From: Labilithrix sp.
GTDB lineage: Bacteria; Myxococcota_A; Polyangia; Polyangiales; Polyangiaceae
Reading direction: 5' to 3'
Length of the DNA stretch: 64,000 nt
NCBI GenBank assembly: GCA_019637155.1
Contig: JAHBWE010000014.1
Span: 62,001-126,000, forward strand
Shown here: positions 1 to 8,527 of the stretch, piece by piece
Layout of the letters: the number at the start of each line of letters is the position of its first letter
Numbering within the stretch: position 1 is the first letter of the stretch
The notes under the pieces: generated by a model
Database searches by the model: none
Told to the model about the DNA's origin: nothing
The model's input: the letters and a program-made list of their open reading frames with translations, nothing else
Position numbers and translations under genes: made by a program

Positions 1-389
1 AGGTCATCGTCCTCCTCGTCGCGATCCGCATCTTCGCGCCGCACGGCCCGCTCTGGACCTGCGTCGGCGTCGGCGCGACGTTCGTGCTCGACACGTACCT
101 GTGCCTCCTCTTCGTCCGCGTGCTCGACGGCGTGAAGATCCTCCCGATCCTCGTCGGGCTGATCCCGGTCGTGATCACGTCCGTGATCATGTTCGCCGGC
201 GTCTACGGCGCGCAGCTCGGCCTCCGCCAGCTCGGCCTCCGCCCCGGCTTGCTGTCGCTCCTGCTCGAGGTGGTCGCCGGCGGCGCGGTCTACGTCGGCG
301 CCGCGTTCGTGGTCGCGCGGCCGCTCGCGATGGACATCGTGGAGCAGCTGATGAAGATCATCCGGCGGCGACGCGCTTCACCATCGTGA
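1..389 (+). CDS. Polysaccharide flippase-like membrane protein, C-terminal part (cut by window start)
   Basis: The reading frame is open from base 3 and ends at the TGA at 387-389; the start lies before the window. About 128 residues are visible, with at least three hydrophobic stretches and a basic tail (KIIRRRR). This is the look of the last helices of a Wzx/MATE-type flippase, which moves lipid-linked sugar repeats across the inner membrane. The polymerase/ligase genes nearby support this, but no diagnostic motif is visible in so short a piece. Its last 32 bases overlap the convergent response-regulator gene. An unrelated multi-pass protein cannot be excluded. Confidence 0.5.
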   Translation, partial: VIVLLVAIRIFAPHGPLWTCVGVGATFVLDTYLCLLFVRVLDGVKILPILVGLIPVVITSVIMFAGVYGAQLGLRQLGLRPGLLSLLLEVVAGGAVYVGAAFVVARPLAMDIVEQLMKIIRRRRASPS

Positions 390-1236
390 GCGTGCGCCCG
401 CCGTCGCTGTGCTCGACGTCGTCCATGAACGTGCGGATGAGGAAGAGCCCGCGCCCCGACGCGCGCTCGAGGTTCGCGGGATCCATCGGGTCGGGGAGCG
501 ACGCGACGTCGAAGCCCGGCCCCTCGTCCGACACGACGTAGGTCACCTCGCCGGGGACCTCCGTCGCCGTGACGCGGACCTTGCGCTCGCGGTACGGCGA
601 GATCTTCCGCCGCTCCTCGACGAGGCGATCGTGCGCGGCGGGATCGGTCTCCTTCTCGGCGGAGGAGACCTCGAGGTTGCCGTGCAGCATCGCGTTCACG
701 ATCGCCTCGCGGAGCGCGACGGAGATCTGGAGGAGCGCGGTCTCGTCCGAGAGGCCGAGCCGCTGGAGGCGCCCTTCGAGCACCGCGATGACGGGCGTGA
801 TCTCGGCGAGGTCGCTCGGGAGCTCCCAGTGCATCGCCGGCTGCCGCACCGACGGCGGCGCCGCGTCGAGGACGTCGGTGAGGGAGAGCACGGACGCGAC
901 CGTCTCCACGAGCGAGCGGCCGAGATCGCGCTTCGGCACGTACGACGCCGCGCCGCGCTGGAGCGCGCGCACGGCGAGGTCCTCGCTCCCGTGCGCGGTC
1001 ATGAGGATGATCGGGATGTCGGTGTACTGCGAGCAGATCGCGTCGACGAGGGTGAGCCCGTCCATCCCCGGCATCTGGAGGTCGGTGAGGATGAGGTCGG
1101 CGCGCTCCTTCTCGAGCGACTTCAGCGCGAGCTCGCCGTTCTCGGCGAGGCGGGTCTCGTACCCCGCGCGCGTGAGGAGCCCCGCCGCGAGCCGCCGATC
1201 GATCGGAGAGTCGTCGACGACGAGCACGACCGTCAT
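358..1236 (-). CDS. Response regulator with RsbW-like ATPase output domain
   Basis: 292 residues starting at ATG 1236, whose codon overlaps the stop of the upstream hybrid kinase (ATGA), so the two are translationally coupled. Residues 1-120 form a receiver domain with the acidic pair D8/D9, phospho-acceptor D52 ([11 protein letters not shown]) and K104-type lysine in YVPKRD. The C-terminal half is a GHKL ATPase of the anti-sigma-factor kind: [12 protein letters not shown] is the N box, VSDEGPGFD the G1 box and SGRGLFLIR the G2 box. It has no DNA-binding domain. The expected role is to control a partner protein, such as a sigma factor or an anti-sigma-factor antagonist, once phosphorylated by the kinase encoded just upstream. 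The target is not visible. Confidence 0.85.
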   Translation of the reverse strand: MTVVLVVDDSPIDRRLAAGLLTRAGYETRLAENGELALKSLEKERADLILTDLQMPGMDGLTLVDAICSQYTDIPIILMTAHGSEDLAVRALQRGAASYVPKRDLGRSLVETVASVLSLTDVLDAAPPSVRQPAMHWELPSDLAEITPVIAVLEGRLQRLGLSDETALLQISVALREAIVNAMLHGNLEVSSAEKETDPAAHDRLVEERRKISPYRERKVRVTATEVPGEVTYVVSDEGPGFDVASLPDPMDPANLERASGRGLFLIRTFMDDVEHSDGGRTLTMVKRVAAG

Positions 1237-3248
1237 GACGGGGCTCCGAGGGCGCGCATCGCGGGGAGCGCGGCGTCGATCGCCTCGCGGAGCGCGGCGA
1301 CGCTCTCGTCGACGCGGGCGGGGTCGAGCGTCGTGTCCTTGCCGAGCTTCTCGAGCGCGGCGGCGGCGGCGAAGCCTCCGCGCACGCCGCACGTGTCGGC
1401 GGCGCTCTTCACCTTGTGCGCCACGTTGCTGAGCGCCGCACCGTCCTTCGCCTTCGCCGCGGCCGCGAGCTCGGCGAGCCACCCCGGCGCCTCGGCCACG
1501 AACACGGAGACGAGCTCGCGCACGAGCTCCGCGTCGCCGCCCACGCGCGCGAGCGCGGCGCGCTCGTCGAACCCGGTGTCTTCGCCTCGTTCACGCACGG
1601 TGCGAGGCGGCGGCGCCACCGTCTTGACCGGCGGCGCCGCGGGCTTCTCGAGCAGGCGCATGGAGTCGGGGAGCACTGCGGCCAACGTACCAAGGAGCTC
1701 GGTGAACGACACCGGCTTCGTGATGTAGCCATCGTAGCCCGCCGCGAGGCAGCGGTCGCGATCGCCCTTCATCGCGTGCGCGGTGACGGCGATGAGGGGA
1801 GTCCGCGTCCCCGTCTTCTTCTCCCGCTCGCGGATCGCCGTCGCCGCCGCAAAGCCATCCATCTCGGGCATTTGGATGTCCATGAGGACGGCGTCGAAGC
1901 TCCGCGTCTCGAGCGCGTCCAGCGCTTGCCGGCCGTTGCCGACGAGGACGGTGCGGTGCCCTTCGCCTTCGAGGAAGCGCGTCATCAGCGTGCGGTTGAC
2001 CGGGTTGTCCTCCGCGACGAGGAGCTCGAGCGGACGGAGCGTCGCGGCGGGGAGCGGCAGCGGCGTGACCGCGAACGTCTCCGTGCTCACCATCTTGCGG
2101 AAGCGCGCGGTGAACGAGAACGTCGCGCCGCGCCCGGTCTCGCTCTCGACCCCGAGCGATCCATCCATCATCTCGACGAGGCGCTTCGAGATCGCGAGGC
2201 CGAGCCCGGTGCCGCCGAACTTCCGCGTCGTCGATCCGTCGGCCTGCGAGAACGCGTCGAAGATGAGGTCTTGCTTGTCCTTCGGGATCCCCATCCCGGT
2301 GTCGCGCACGGAGACGCGGAGGACGATCGTCTCGCCGTCGTCGCTCGCGACCGTCACCTTCAGGTCGACGCTGCCCTCCTTCGTGAACTTGATCGCGTTC
2401 CCGAGCAGGTTGACGAGCACCTGCCGGATCCGCAGCCGATCGCCGACGATGCGGACCGGCACGTCGTCGGCGACGTCCCACGTGATCGCGAGGCCCGCCT
2501 CCTCCGCGCGGTGCTCGAACGACCGCACGCACGTCTCCACCACCTCGCGCACGTCGAAGGGGAGCGGCTCGAAGTCGAGCCGGCCCGCCTCGATCTTCGA
2601 GAAGTCGAGGAGGTCGTTGATGAGCGCGAGGAGCGCCTCGGCCGAGGTCCGCACCGTCTCGAGGTACTCGCGCTGCCCCGGCGTGAGGTCGGTCCGGAGC
2701 GCGAGGGCGGTCATGCCGATGACGCCGTTCATCGGGGTGCGGATCTCGTGGCTCACGTTCGCGAGGAACTCGCTCTTCGCGCGGCTCGCCGCCTCGGCCG
2801 CGTCCTTGGCGCGCGAGAGGTCGGCCTCGACGCGGCGCTGCTCCTCGAGCATCTGCCGCAGCGACGCCGAGTGCTCGCGCTCCTTCTCGAGCGAGCGCGC
2901 GGTGATGCGGTCCGCGCGCCGCTTCGCGAGCCCCGCCATCGCCGCCATCGCCGGCGTCGTGATCGCGAACACGATCCCGCGCGTCAGGTTGTCGTCGAGG
3001 ATGTTCAGCGGCCACGTCGGCGGGGCGAGGATGAACGTGAACCACGCGCACGCGATCGCGGCGCTCACGAGGCCGGGGCGGAGCCCGCCCATGAAGGCGG
3101 CGGCGACGACGAGGGTGAGGACGATCGCGGGCGGGTTCGGCACGCGCACGCCGAGCTGGGTGACGATCTCGATGAGGACACAGAGGCCGAGGACGGACGC
3201 CGGACCGGCGACGGTGAAGAACGGAAGCGGCGCCTTCCGTTCCGCCAT
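1233..3248 (-). CDS. Hybrid sensor histidine kinase with receiver and Hpt domains
   Basis: 671 residues. An N-terminal membrane region of about four helices (residues 10-105) resembles a DUF4118-like sensor. A coiled coil (about 115-155) leads to the HisKA domain with H167 in [12 protein letters not shown] and a HATPase domain ending in [17 protein letters not shown] receiver domain follows with D457 in [11 protein letters not shown], and the C-terminal Hpt domain carries H611 in NVAHKVKS. This is a complete internal phosphorelay (His-Asp-His) at the inner membrane. The next gene, overlapping by four bases, encodes a receiver protein that is the likely final acceptor. The ATG start shares one base with the stop of the outer-membrane protein gene upstream (TGATG). 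Position in a polysaccharide operon suggests control of surface sugar production, which is inference. Confidence 0.93.
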   Translation of the reverse strand: MAERKAPLPFFTVAGPASVLGLCVLIEIVTQLGVRVPNPPAIVLTLVVAAAFMGGLRPGLVSAAIACAWFTFILAPPTWPLNILDDNLTRGIVFAITTPAMAAMAGLAKRRADRITARSLEKEREHSASLRQMLEEQRRVEADLSRAKDAAEAASRAKSEFLANVSHEIRTPMNGVIGMTALALRTDLTPGQREYLETVRTSAEALLALINDLLDFSKIEAGRLDFEPLPFDVREVVETCVRSFEHRAEEAGLAITWDVADDVPVRIVGDRLRIRQVLVNLLGNAIKFTKEGSVDLKVTVASDDGETIVLRVSVRDTGMGIPKDKQDLIFDAFSQADGSTTRKFGGTGLGLAISKRLVEMMDGSLGVESETGRGATFSFTARFRKMVSTETFAVTPLPLPAATLRPLELLVAEDNPVNRTLMTRFLEGEGHRTVLVGNGRQALDALETRSFDAVLMDIQMPEMDGFAAATAIREREKKTGTRTPLIAVTAHAMKGDRDRCLAAGYDGYITKPVSFTELLGTLAAVLPDSMRLLEKPAAPPVKTVAPPPRTVRERGEDTGFDERAALARVGGDAELVRELVSVFVAEAPGWLAELAAAAKAKDGAALSNVAHKVKSAADTCGVRGGFAAAAALEKLGKDTTLDPARVDESVAALREAIDAALPAMRALGAPS

Positions 3249-4561
3249 CACGGTCCCGGCGATTGCGACGGCGGCGGCGTCACGATCGGGGCGGGGACGC
3301 GCTCGCCGCTGCTGAACGCGCCGGTCGCGGGCTGGGTGGGATCGTTGCCGTCGGCGCGCTGCGAGAAGCGCGACGGCACGCGGCGCGGCCGTCCGCCGGG
3401 GCGCGACGCGAACAGCTCGATCCCGAAGATGAGCCCGTGCCGGACGATCGCGGGGGTCGGGATCGGCCCGCGGCCCGAGGTCTGACCGATGAACTGGTAG
3501 CGGAGCGACAGCGTGAGGAAGTCGACCGGCTCCCACGTCAGCTCGGCGTCGTGGAGGACCGCGTCGAACGAGCTGTCGAGGTCGCCGCTCTCGGCGAGGT
3601 CGAGCGTCTCCGCGTGGAGGTACCCGCCGGAGGCGCCGATGATGACCTTGTTCTTCTCCGAGAGCGGCGTGAACGCGCGGAGCGTGGCCTGCTGGGACTG
3701 GAGGAGCGTCCCGATGAGGAGGTTCGGCTCGATGCCGCCGGCGTACTCGAGCCCGATCCCGGTCACCGCGGTGCCGTAGAACAGCGTGGCGCGCGCGGCG
3801 GGGCCGAACCGCGCGCCGAGGTTCGCGTCGGTGCTGGCGGCGACCTGGCCCGAGGCCGCGAGCGACATGTTGAAGTTCGTCGAGAAGTCGTGGTCCCACG
3901 TCGGGCCCGCCGCGACGGTGTAGACCGTCGAGTTGATCGGCGGGAACTTCGTGCGCGCGTACTGCAGATCGAGCTGCGCGCCGATCGCGTTGAAGTCGAA
4001 GGCGCGCTCGAGCCCGAGCGACGCGGTCGCGAGGGTGTTGTCGAGCTCGAGGTCGTCGTCGAGGGAGGTGATGTGGCTCGCGCCGGCGAGCTGGGTGAGG
4101 CGGAGCCGCGGCGAGAGCTCGTGCTGCAACCCCTCGTTGGCGGAGATCGTGAGGAGGTTCGAGTTGAGGCTGTTGATGTTCCCGAGCGTCGTGTTGGTGG
4201 CGCGCCGCACGAGGATGTAGTTGCCGAGCAGCGCCTGGAGGCCCTCGACGCCGAACAAGAGCCGCGTCGTCGGCGTGACCTCCGCCGCGGTCGTGATCGC
4301 GAGGCGGTTCGAGACGCCGTTGGGGAGCACGGTGTCGATCGAGCCCGTGAACGCGTAGGTGAGCTGAATGAGCTTCCGGTCGCCCTCGATGAAGTAGCTG
4401 AGCTGCGGCGTCGCGGCGGCGAAGTAGCCGTCGGTGTTGATCCCCGGACCGCGCGTGACGGTGGCGCCCGTCTGCAGCGTCACCGACGGCACGAAGTCGT
4501 TCGCGGCCGCAGGGGTCGCCCAGGCGATACACGCGAGGAGCACGAGCCACGCCGGCCTCAA
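3248..4561 (-). CDS. Outer-membrane beta-barrel protein of the polysaccharide operon
   Basis: 437 residues from a TTG start at 4561 that overlaps the TGA stop of the polymerase gene (TTGA). The TTG is chosen because it directly precedes a signal peptide ([19 protein letters not shown], then NDF). The mature protein is rich in alternating polar/aromatic strands (for example [10 protein letters not shown] and [10 protein letters not shown]) and contains no cysteines, as expected for a monomeric barrel. The C-terminal tail after about residue 395 is proline-rich and probably disordered. Barrels in such operons are thought to act in polymer export (Wzp-like) or are the uncharacterised outer-membrane proteins of PEP-CTERM loci. 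Family assignment is by overall appearance only. Confidence 0.7.
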   Translation of the reverse strand: MRPAWLVLLACIAWATPAAANDFVPSVTLQTGATVTRGPGINTDGYFAAATPQLSYFIEGDRKLIQLTYAFTGSIDTVLPNGVSNRLAITTAAEVTPTTRLLFGVEGLQALLGNYILVRRATNTTLGNINSLNSNLLTISANEGLQHELSPRLRLTQLAGASHITSLDDDLELDNTLATASLGLERAFDFNAIGAQLDLQYARTKFPPINSTVYTVAAGPTWDHDFSTNFNMSLAASGQVAASTDANLGARFGPAARATLFYGTAVTGIGLEYAGGIEPNLLIGTLLQSQQATLRAFTPLSEKNKVIIGASGGYLHAETLDLAESGDLDSSFDAVLHDAELTWEPVDFLTLSLRYQFIGQTSGRGPIPTPAIVRHGLIFGIELFASRPGGRPRRVPSRFSQRADGNDPTQPATGAFSSGERVPAPIVTPPPSQSPGP

Positions 4562-5976
4562 CGCAGCTTGATCCTCACGTAGACGAGGATGAGGAACAGG
4601 AGCGTGAGGTTGGCGAACACGATCCCGAACATCTCGTTTTGCCGGAACCTCACCTTGAAGTCCGGGAAATCTCGCTTCACGCACCCACACAACGCACCCG
4701 AGAACCCAACGTAGATCCAGAGGATGGGGTGGAACGAGAACGAAAGGAAGAACGACCCGACGACGAGGCCGGCGACCGACGCGAGCATCGCCGACGACCA
4801 CGCGCGCGCGCGCTCGGCGGCGGCCCCCTTCTGCGTCTTCAGGTACTTGAGCGCGGAGAGCGGGATCTTCACCGCGAGGTAGAGCACGAAGCTCCAGATC
4901 GCGAACCCGACGAGCCCCGTCTCCGCCGCCGCGAGCACGTACGAGTTGTGCGCGGTGAGGAAGTGATACTCCCCGAACTGGCCCTTCCCGACGCCGATGA
5001 TCGGCGAGCCCTTGATCAGATCGATGCCGACCTGAAGGCACTCGACGCGCTCGAGCGCGGACTCGTCGGCTTCTTGTCCGGAGCGCCCGCCGAGCGCGGC
5101 GAGCGCGGCCATGCCTGGGACGCCGACGACACCTCCGGCGATGGCGCCTGCTTTCCAGCCGAATTTCAGACAGAAGAAGACGCCGAGCACGACGACGAGC
5201 ACGAGCTGACCGCCGCGCGACTGACTGTAGAGGACACACGACGTGACGAGGGCGAACGACGCCAGCATCAACAAGAGCCGCACGACCGACCGCTTCCGCA
5301 TGAAGAAGCCGGCCATGAAGGGGAACCCGATGCCCACCGTGAGAGACAGCTCGTTGGGGTCCTCGAGGTTGCCGCGGAAGCGAATACGCCCCGACACCGA
5401 CGCGGTGTTCATGAGGCCGGCGTGCTCGCAGACGTAGTTGCGGCCGTGGTCGTTCTCCTCGTCGCCGTCGTAGCACTCGATCTCGCCCTCGGGCCCGCTG
5501 CACGGCTTGCCGTCGTAGTGCAGGATCGTGCGGTCGATCGGATCGATCCAGTGGCATTTGAAGGGCGCGCTCGCCTGGTGCGTGCCGACGAAGCTGAGGA
5601 ACAGCGAGAGCGCCAACATGAACGCGCCGAGCATCTCGAAGGCGCGCCACGTCTTGATGCTGTGCGCGATCGCGAACGACATGATCATCGGCGTGCTGAA
5701 CATCACCGCCTGGGTGACGACGTCGCTCGGCTGCTTGATGAGGATCGTCAGCATCGACCACGCGAAGAAGAAGCCCGCGAACTTCGCGAAGGGCGCCGCG
5801 CCCATCCTCCCGACGCGGCGGCTGGTGTCCTGCATCAGCGCGTCGAACATGAAGCCGACGCCGATCAGCGCGGGGAGCGTGTAGAGGGGCTTGAAGGCCA
5901 GCAGCTCCTCGTAGAGCTCCTGAGGCTTCAGGAGCACGAAAAGCACCTCCAGCAGGATCGGCGCGAACGAGAACAT
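4558..5976 (-). CDS. O-antigen polymerase/ligase family membrane protein (Wzy/WaaL-like)
   Basis: 472 residues with about ten to twelve membrane helices. Family features seen are the periplasmic DPNELSL segment, SQSRGGQ after a helix, and the C-terminal IGVGKGQF followed by [17 protein letters not shown], which is the usual Wzy_C pattern with its conserved histidine. Such proteins polymerise lipid-linked repeat units or attach glycans to an acceptor at the periplasmic face. It is the first gene of a four-gene minus-strand operon with the barrel, kinase and regulator. A larger soluble loop (about residues 155-210) with several cysteines is unusual. Polymerase and ligase cannot be told apart from sequence alone. 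Confidence 0.85.
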   Translation of the reverse strand: MFSFAPILLEVLFVLLKPQELYEELLAFKPLYTLPALIGVGFMFDALMQDTSRRVGRMGAAPFAKFAGFFFAWSMLTILIKQPSDVVTQAVMFSTPMIMSFAIAHSIKTWRAFEMLGAFMLALSLFLSFVGTHQASAPFKCHWIDPIDRTILHYDGKPCSGPEGEIECYDGDEENDHGRNYVCEHAGLMNTASVSGRIRFRGNLEDPNELSLTVGIGFPFMAGFFMRKRSVVRLLLMLASFALVTSCVLYSQSRGGQLVLVVVLGVFFCLKFGWKAGAIAGGVVGVPGMAALAALGGRSGQEADESALERVECLQVGIDLIKGSPIIGVGKGQFGEYHFLTAHNSYVLAAAETGLVGFAIWSFVLYLAVKIPLSALKYLKTQKGAAAERARAWSSAMLASVAGLVVGSFFLSFSFHPILWIYVGFSGALCGCVKRDFPDFKVRFRQNEMFGIVFANLTLLFLILVYVRIKLR

Positions 5977-5998
5977 CGACGCGGGGGTAGTATCGCAC

Positions 5999-7123
5999 GT
6001 GATGGCTGGCCCGCTGCAAAAGCTCCTCGACTACAACCTCGACCGGTGGCTCCCAGGCTACGCGCGCGAGATCGCCCGGCGCACGGTGCGCCGCGAGCGC
6101 GTCGCGGGCCCGCGTCACCTGCTCGTCGCGGTGTGCGATCACTACGAGCCGCTCTGGCCCGGCACGACCGACGAGGCGAAGGGCAACGAGCGCGTGAAGG
6201 CGTGGCACGAGGGCTACCCGAAGCTCGCCGACGAGTACCGCGACGCCGACGGCAAGCGGCCGCGTCACAGCTTCTTCTTCCCGGGCGAGGAGTACCGCCC
6301 CTACTTCCTCGACGCCCTCGCCGACCTCGCGAAGCGCGGCTACGGCGAGGTGGAGGTGCACCTCCATCACGACGGCGACACCGCCGCGACGCTCACCGAG
6401 AAGCTGGAGAAGACGCTCGCCGACTTCAAGCAGCACGGCCACTTCTCGCGCGACGCGAACGACGCCCCGCGCTGGGCCTTCATCCACGGCAACTGGGCGC
6501 TCGCGAACCCGCGCCGCGACGGCAAGTGGTGCGGCGTCGACGAGGAGCTCCCGCTCCTCCATCGCCTCGGCTGCTACGCGGACTTCACGTTCCCCTCCGC
6601 GCCGGACGAGTGCCAGCCGAACAAGGTGAACCAGATCTACTGGCCGACCGGCGACCTCACGAAGAAGCGCTGCTACGAGCACGGTACGCGCGCGCGCGTC
6701 GGCGAGGTGATGACCGATCGCCTCTTGATGGTGACGGGCCCGGTCGCGCTCGCGAAGCGACCGGGTCGTTTGTCGGGGCGGATCGAGGGCTCGGCGCTCA
6801 CCGCGACGGACCCCGCGTCGGAGGCGCGCGCGCGCACGTGGACGCGCCAGAACATCCACATCGAGGGGCGTCCGGAGTGGGTCTTCGCGAAGCTCCACAC
6901 CCACGGCGCCCCGGACCGCGAAGCGAAGTCCCTCCTCGGCGACGGCGGCCACGCGCTCCACCGCGTCCTCACCACGCGCTACAACGATGGCCGGAAGTGG
7001 ATCCTCCACTACGTGACCGCGCGCGAGATGTTCAACGTCGCGATCGCGGCGATGGAGGGCAAGACGGGCGACCCGAACGACTACCGCGACCACGTGCTCT
7101 CGCCGCCGCCGATCGCCTCCTGA
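5999..7123 (+). CDS. NodB-like (polysaccharide deacetylase-type) hypothetical protein
   Basis: 374 residues from GTG 5999 or the adjacent ATG 6002. No signal peptide is seen. Several segments recall a carbohydrate-esterase-4 fold: LVAVCDHYEP near the N-terminus (candidate metal aspartate), EVEVHLHHDGD (paired histidines), FIHGNWALAN, and YADFTFPSAPDECQPN. A late IHIEGRPEWVFAKLHTHGA contributes further histidines. The canonical TFDDG motif is absent, so this would be a divergent member. It sits divergently from the polymerase operon with about 22 bases between starts, and its stop lies in a hairpin shared with the next gene. A role in modifying the exported polymer is inferred from context. 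Confidence 0.55.
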   Translation: MMAGPLQKLLDYNLDRWLPGYAREIARRTVRRERVAGPRHLLVAVCDHYEPLWPGTTDEAKGNERVKAWHEGYPKLADEYRDADGKRPRHSFFFPGEEYRPYFLDALADLAKRGYGEVEVHLHHDGDTAATLTEKLEKTLADFKQHGHFSRDANDAPRWAFIHGNWALANPRRDGKWCGVDEELPLLHRLGCYADFTFPSAPDECQPNKVNQIYWPTGDLTKKRCYEHGTRARVGEVMTDRLLMVTGPVALAKRPGRLSGRIEGSALTATDPASEARARTWTRQNIHIEGRPEWVFAKLHTHGAPDREAKSLLGDGGHALHRVLTTRYNDGRKWILHYVTAREMFNVAIAAMEGKTGDPNDYRDHVLSPPPIAS

Positions 7124-7148
7124 GCGGCGCGCCGGTCGCGCCGGCTCA
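7121..7148. terminator. Inverted repeat spanning two convergent stop codons
   Basis: The stop of the plus-strand gene (TGA 7121-7123) and that of the minus-strand gene (TCA 7146-7148) form the ends of one imperfect hairpin. The arms TGAGCGGCGCG and CGCGCCGGCTCA pair over 11 base pairs with one bulged base. There is no T-run. Placement between convergent genes fits a bidirectional transcription end. Confidence 0.5.
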
Positions 7149-8519
7149 GTCGAGCTCCATGATGAAGTCGTTCGGGTTCTGCGGGTGCACCCGCACCGCG
7201 ATCGACGCGCCGATGTCGGCGCGGCGGCCGAGGGCGGTCGTCGAGGCATTGTAGGGCGCGCGCGTCGGGATGCGGATCTCGAGCGTGTAGCGGAGCTGCG
7301 GGACGTGGTTGATCGACACGCCCGTCGGCGAGACGTCGCGCACGACGCCGGTGCCCGCGACGCCGTGCATGCGAAGCCACGCCGCCTTCTCCGCGCTCTT
7401 CTTCATCGCGTAGCCGATGCCGCCGAAGATGAGCCCCATGAAGAGGAAGGTGCCGCCGGTGATGCCGAAGCCCATGAAGCCTTCGATGCCCATGTCGAGG
7501 GCGAGGAAGCCGAGCGGCACGGCGGCGAGGCACAGCGCGCCGACGACGGCCATGAGGACGCCGAGCGGGAAGAACACCTTGTGGATGCCGCCGCTCACGT
7601 GCTGCGCCGCCTTCTCGCTCGCGATGTGGGCGTAGCCCGCCGCCGCCTGCGGGTAGCTCATCGCGCAGAGGTGCCACTGCGCGTAGCGGTGCACGACGCG
7701 CTCGATCGTCTGCCGGCCGGAGCCGCCGCCGGCGCCCATGCGCTCGCGGAGGAGGTGGACCGCGAGATCGGCGCGCCCCATCTTCTCCCACGCGTTCGCG
7801 CGAAAGACGGCGCAGACGTCGTCGGAGGCGTCTTCGATCGGGACCTCCTGCGCGTTCTGGCCGAGGACCTGCAAGACGCGCTGGAAGTTGCCGGTGGCGG
7901 TGTCGATGAAGGCGCGCGTGAAGCGGTACGCGCTGTCGGACTGGAGGTCGTCGGAGGCGGGGTCGCACGGCGCGAGCCAGGCCTCGGCGGCTTGGATGTC
8001 GTTCTCCCGCACCGCGGCGCGCGCGAGGAAGCCGCGAACGATCTGGCGATGGCGCGGCAGCTTCACGACGTCGAGCGCGCCTTCGAGGAGCGCGCGCTGG
8101 CGAAGCTTGTCCTCCTTCCCTTCGGAGAAGTGCTGCACGAGGACCATCGACAGGAAGACGATGCGCTCGGCGGCGTCGTAGCTCCCAGGCTGCGCGCGGA
8201 GCTCCTGGCGCGCGCTGTTCCAGACCGCGATCGCCTCTTCGACCTTCCACTCCTCGAGCCGCCCCGCCGGCATGAGGTGCGTGATGCTCGGCGGGGGGAG
8301 GAGCGGCCGTCCGTCCTGCATCCGGAGGCGCGCGACGCGCTCGTGCTCGGGGACGGGCTGGCGCGGCGGCGCGAGGAGCCCTTCGTCGCGCAGCGCGATC
8401 TGGTTCTGCGCGTGGCAGTACCGGCACTCGAAGCTCCCGCCCGCGACGTTGACCTCGAGCGGCGCCCCGCACCGATCGCAGGCGGCGACCCGCAGCTGAT
8501 AGCTAAACGACGTATTCAC
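7146..8519 (-). CDS. Zinc-ribbon membrane protein of unknown function
   Basis: 457 residues from GTG 8519. The N-terminus has a zinc ribbon (CDRCG at C14/C17, CRYCH at C32/C35). The middle (about 80-295) is helical and alanine-rich, resembling TPR-type repeats. Two or three membrane helices follow (about 300-360), then a C-terminal cytosolic domain with GTGVVRDVSPTGVSIN and VRVHPQNPNDF, similar in style to domains in bacterial proteins that carry short membrane-anchored regulatory modules. It is the last gene of the acyl ligase operon, eight bases after the ligase stop. I do not recognise a function. It may be a housekeeping neighbour rather than part of the pathway. Confidence 0.75.
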   Translation of the reverse strand: MNTSFSYQLRVAACDRCGAPLEVNVAGGSFECRYCHAQNQIALRDEGLLAPPRQPVPEHERVARLRMQDGRPLLPPPSITHLMPAGRLEEWKVEEAIAVWNSARQELRAQPGSYDAAERIVFLSMVLVQHFSEGKEDKLRQRALLEGALDVVKLPRHRQIVRGFLARAAVRENDIQAAEAWLAPCDPASDDLQSDSAYRFTRAFIDTATGNFQRVLQVLGQNAQEVPIEDASDDVCAVFRANAWEKMGRADLAVHLLRERMGAGGGSGRQTIERVVHRYAQWHLCAMSYPQAAAGYAHIASEKAAQHVSGGIHKVFFPLGVLMAVVGALCLAAVPLGFLALDMGIEGFMGFGITGGTFLFMGLIFGGIGYAMKKSAEKAAWLRMHGVAGTGVVRDVSPTGVSINHVPQLRYTLEIRIPTRAPYNASTTALGRRADIGASIAVRVHPQNPNDFIMELD

Positions 8520-8527
8520 GCACTCAG

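Noticed and set aside
3248-7249. Long minus-strand frame running past the barrel gene across the polymerase and NodB-like genes
   Set aside because: Upstream of 4561 the translation is Arg/Ala-rich and lies antisense to or out of frame with better genes; only 3248-4561 is protein-like.
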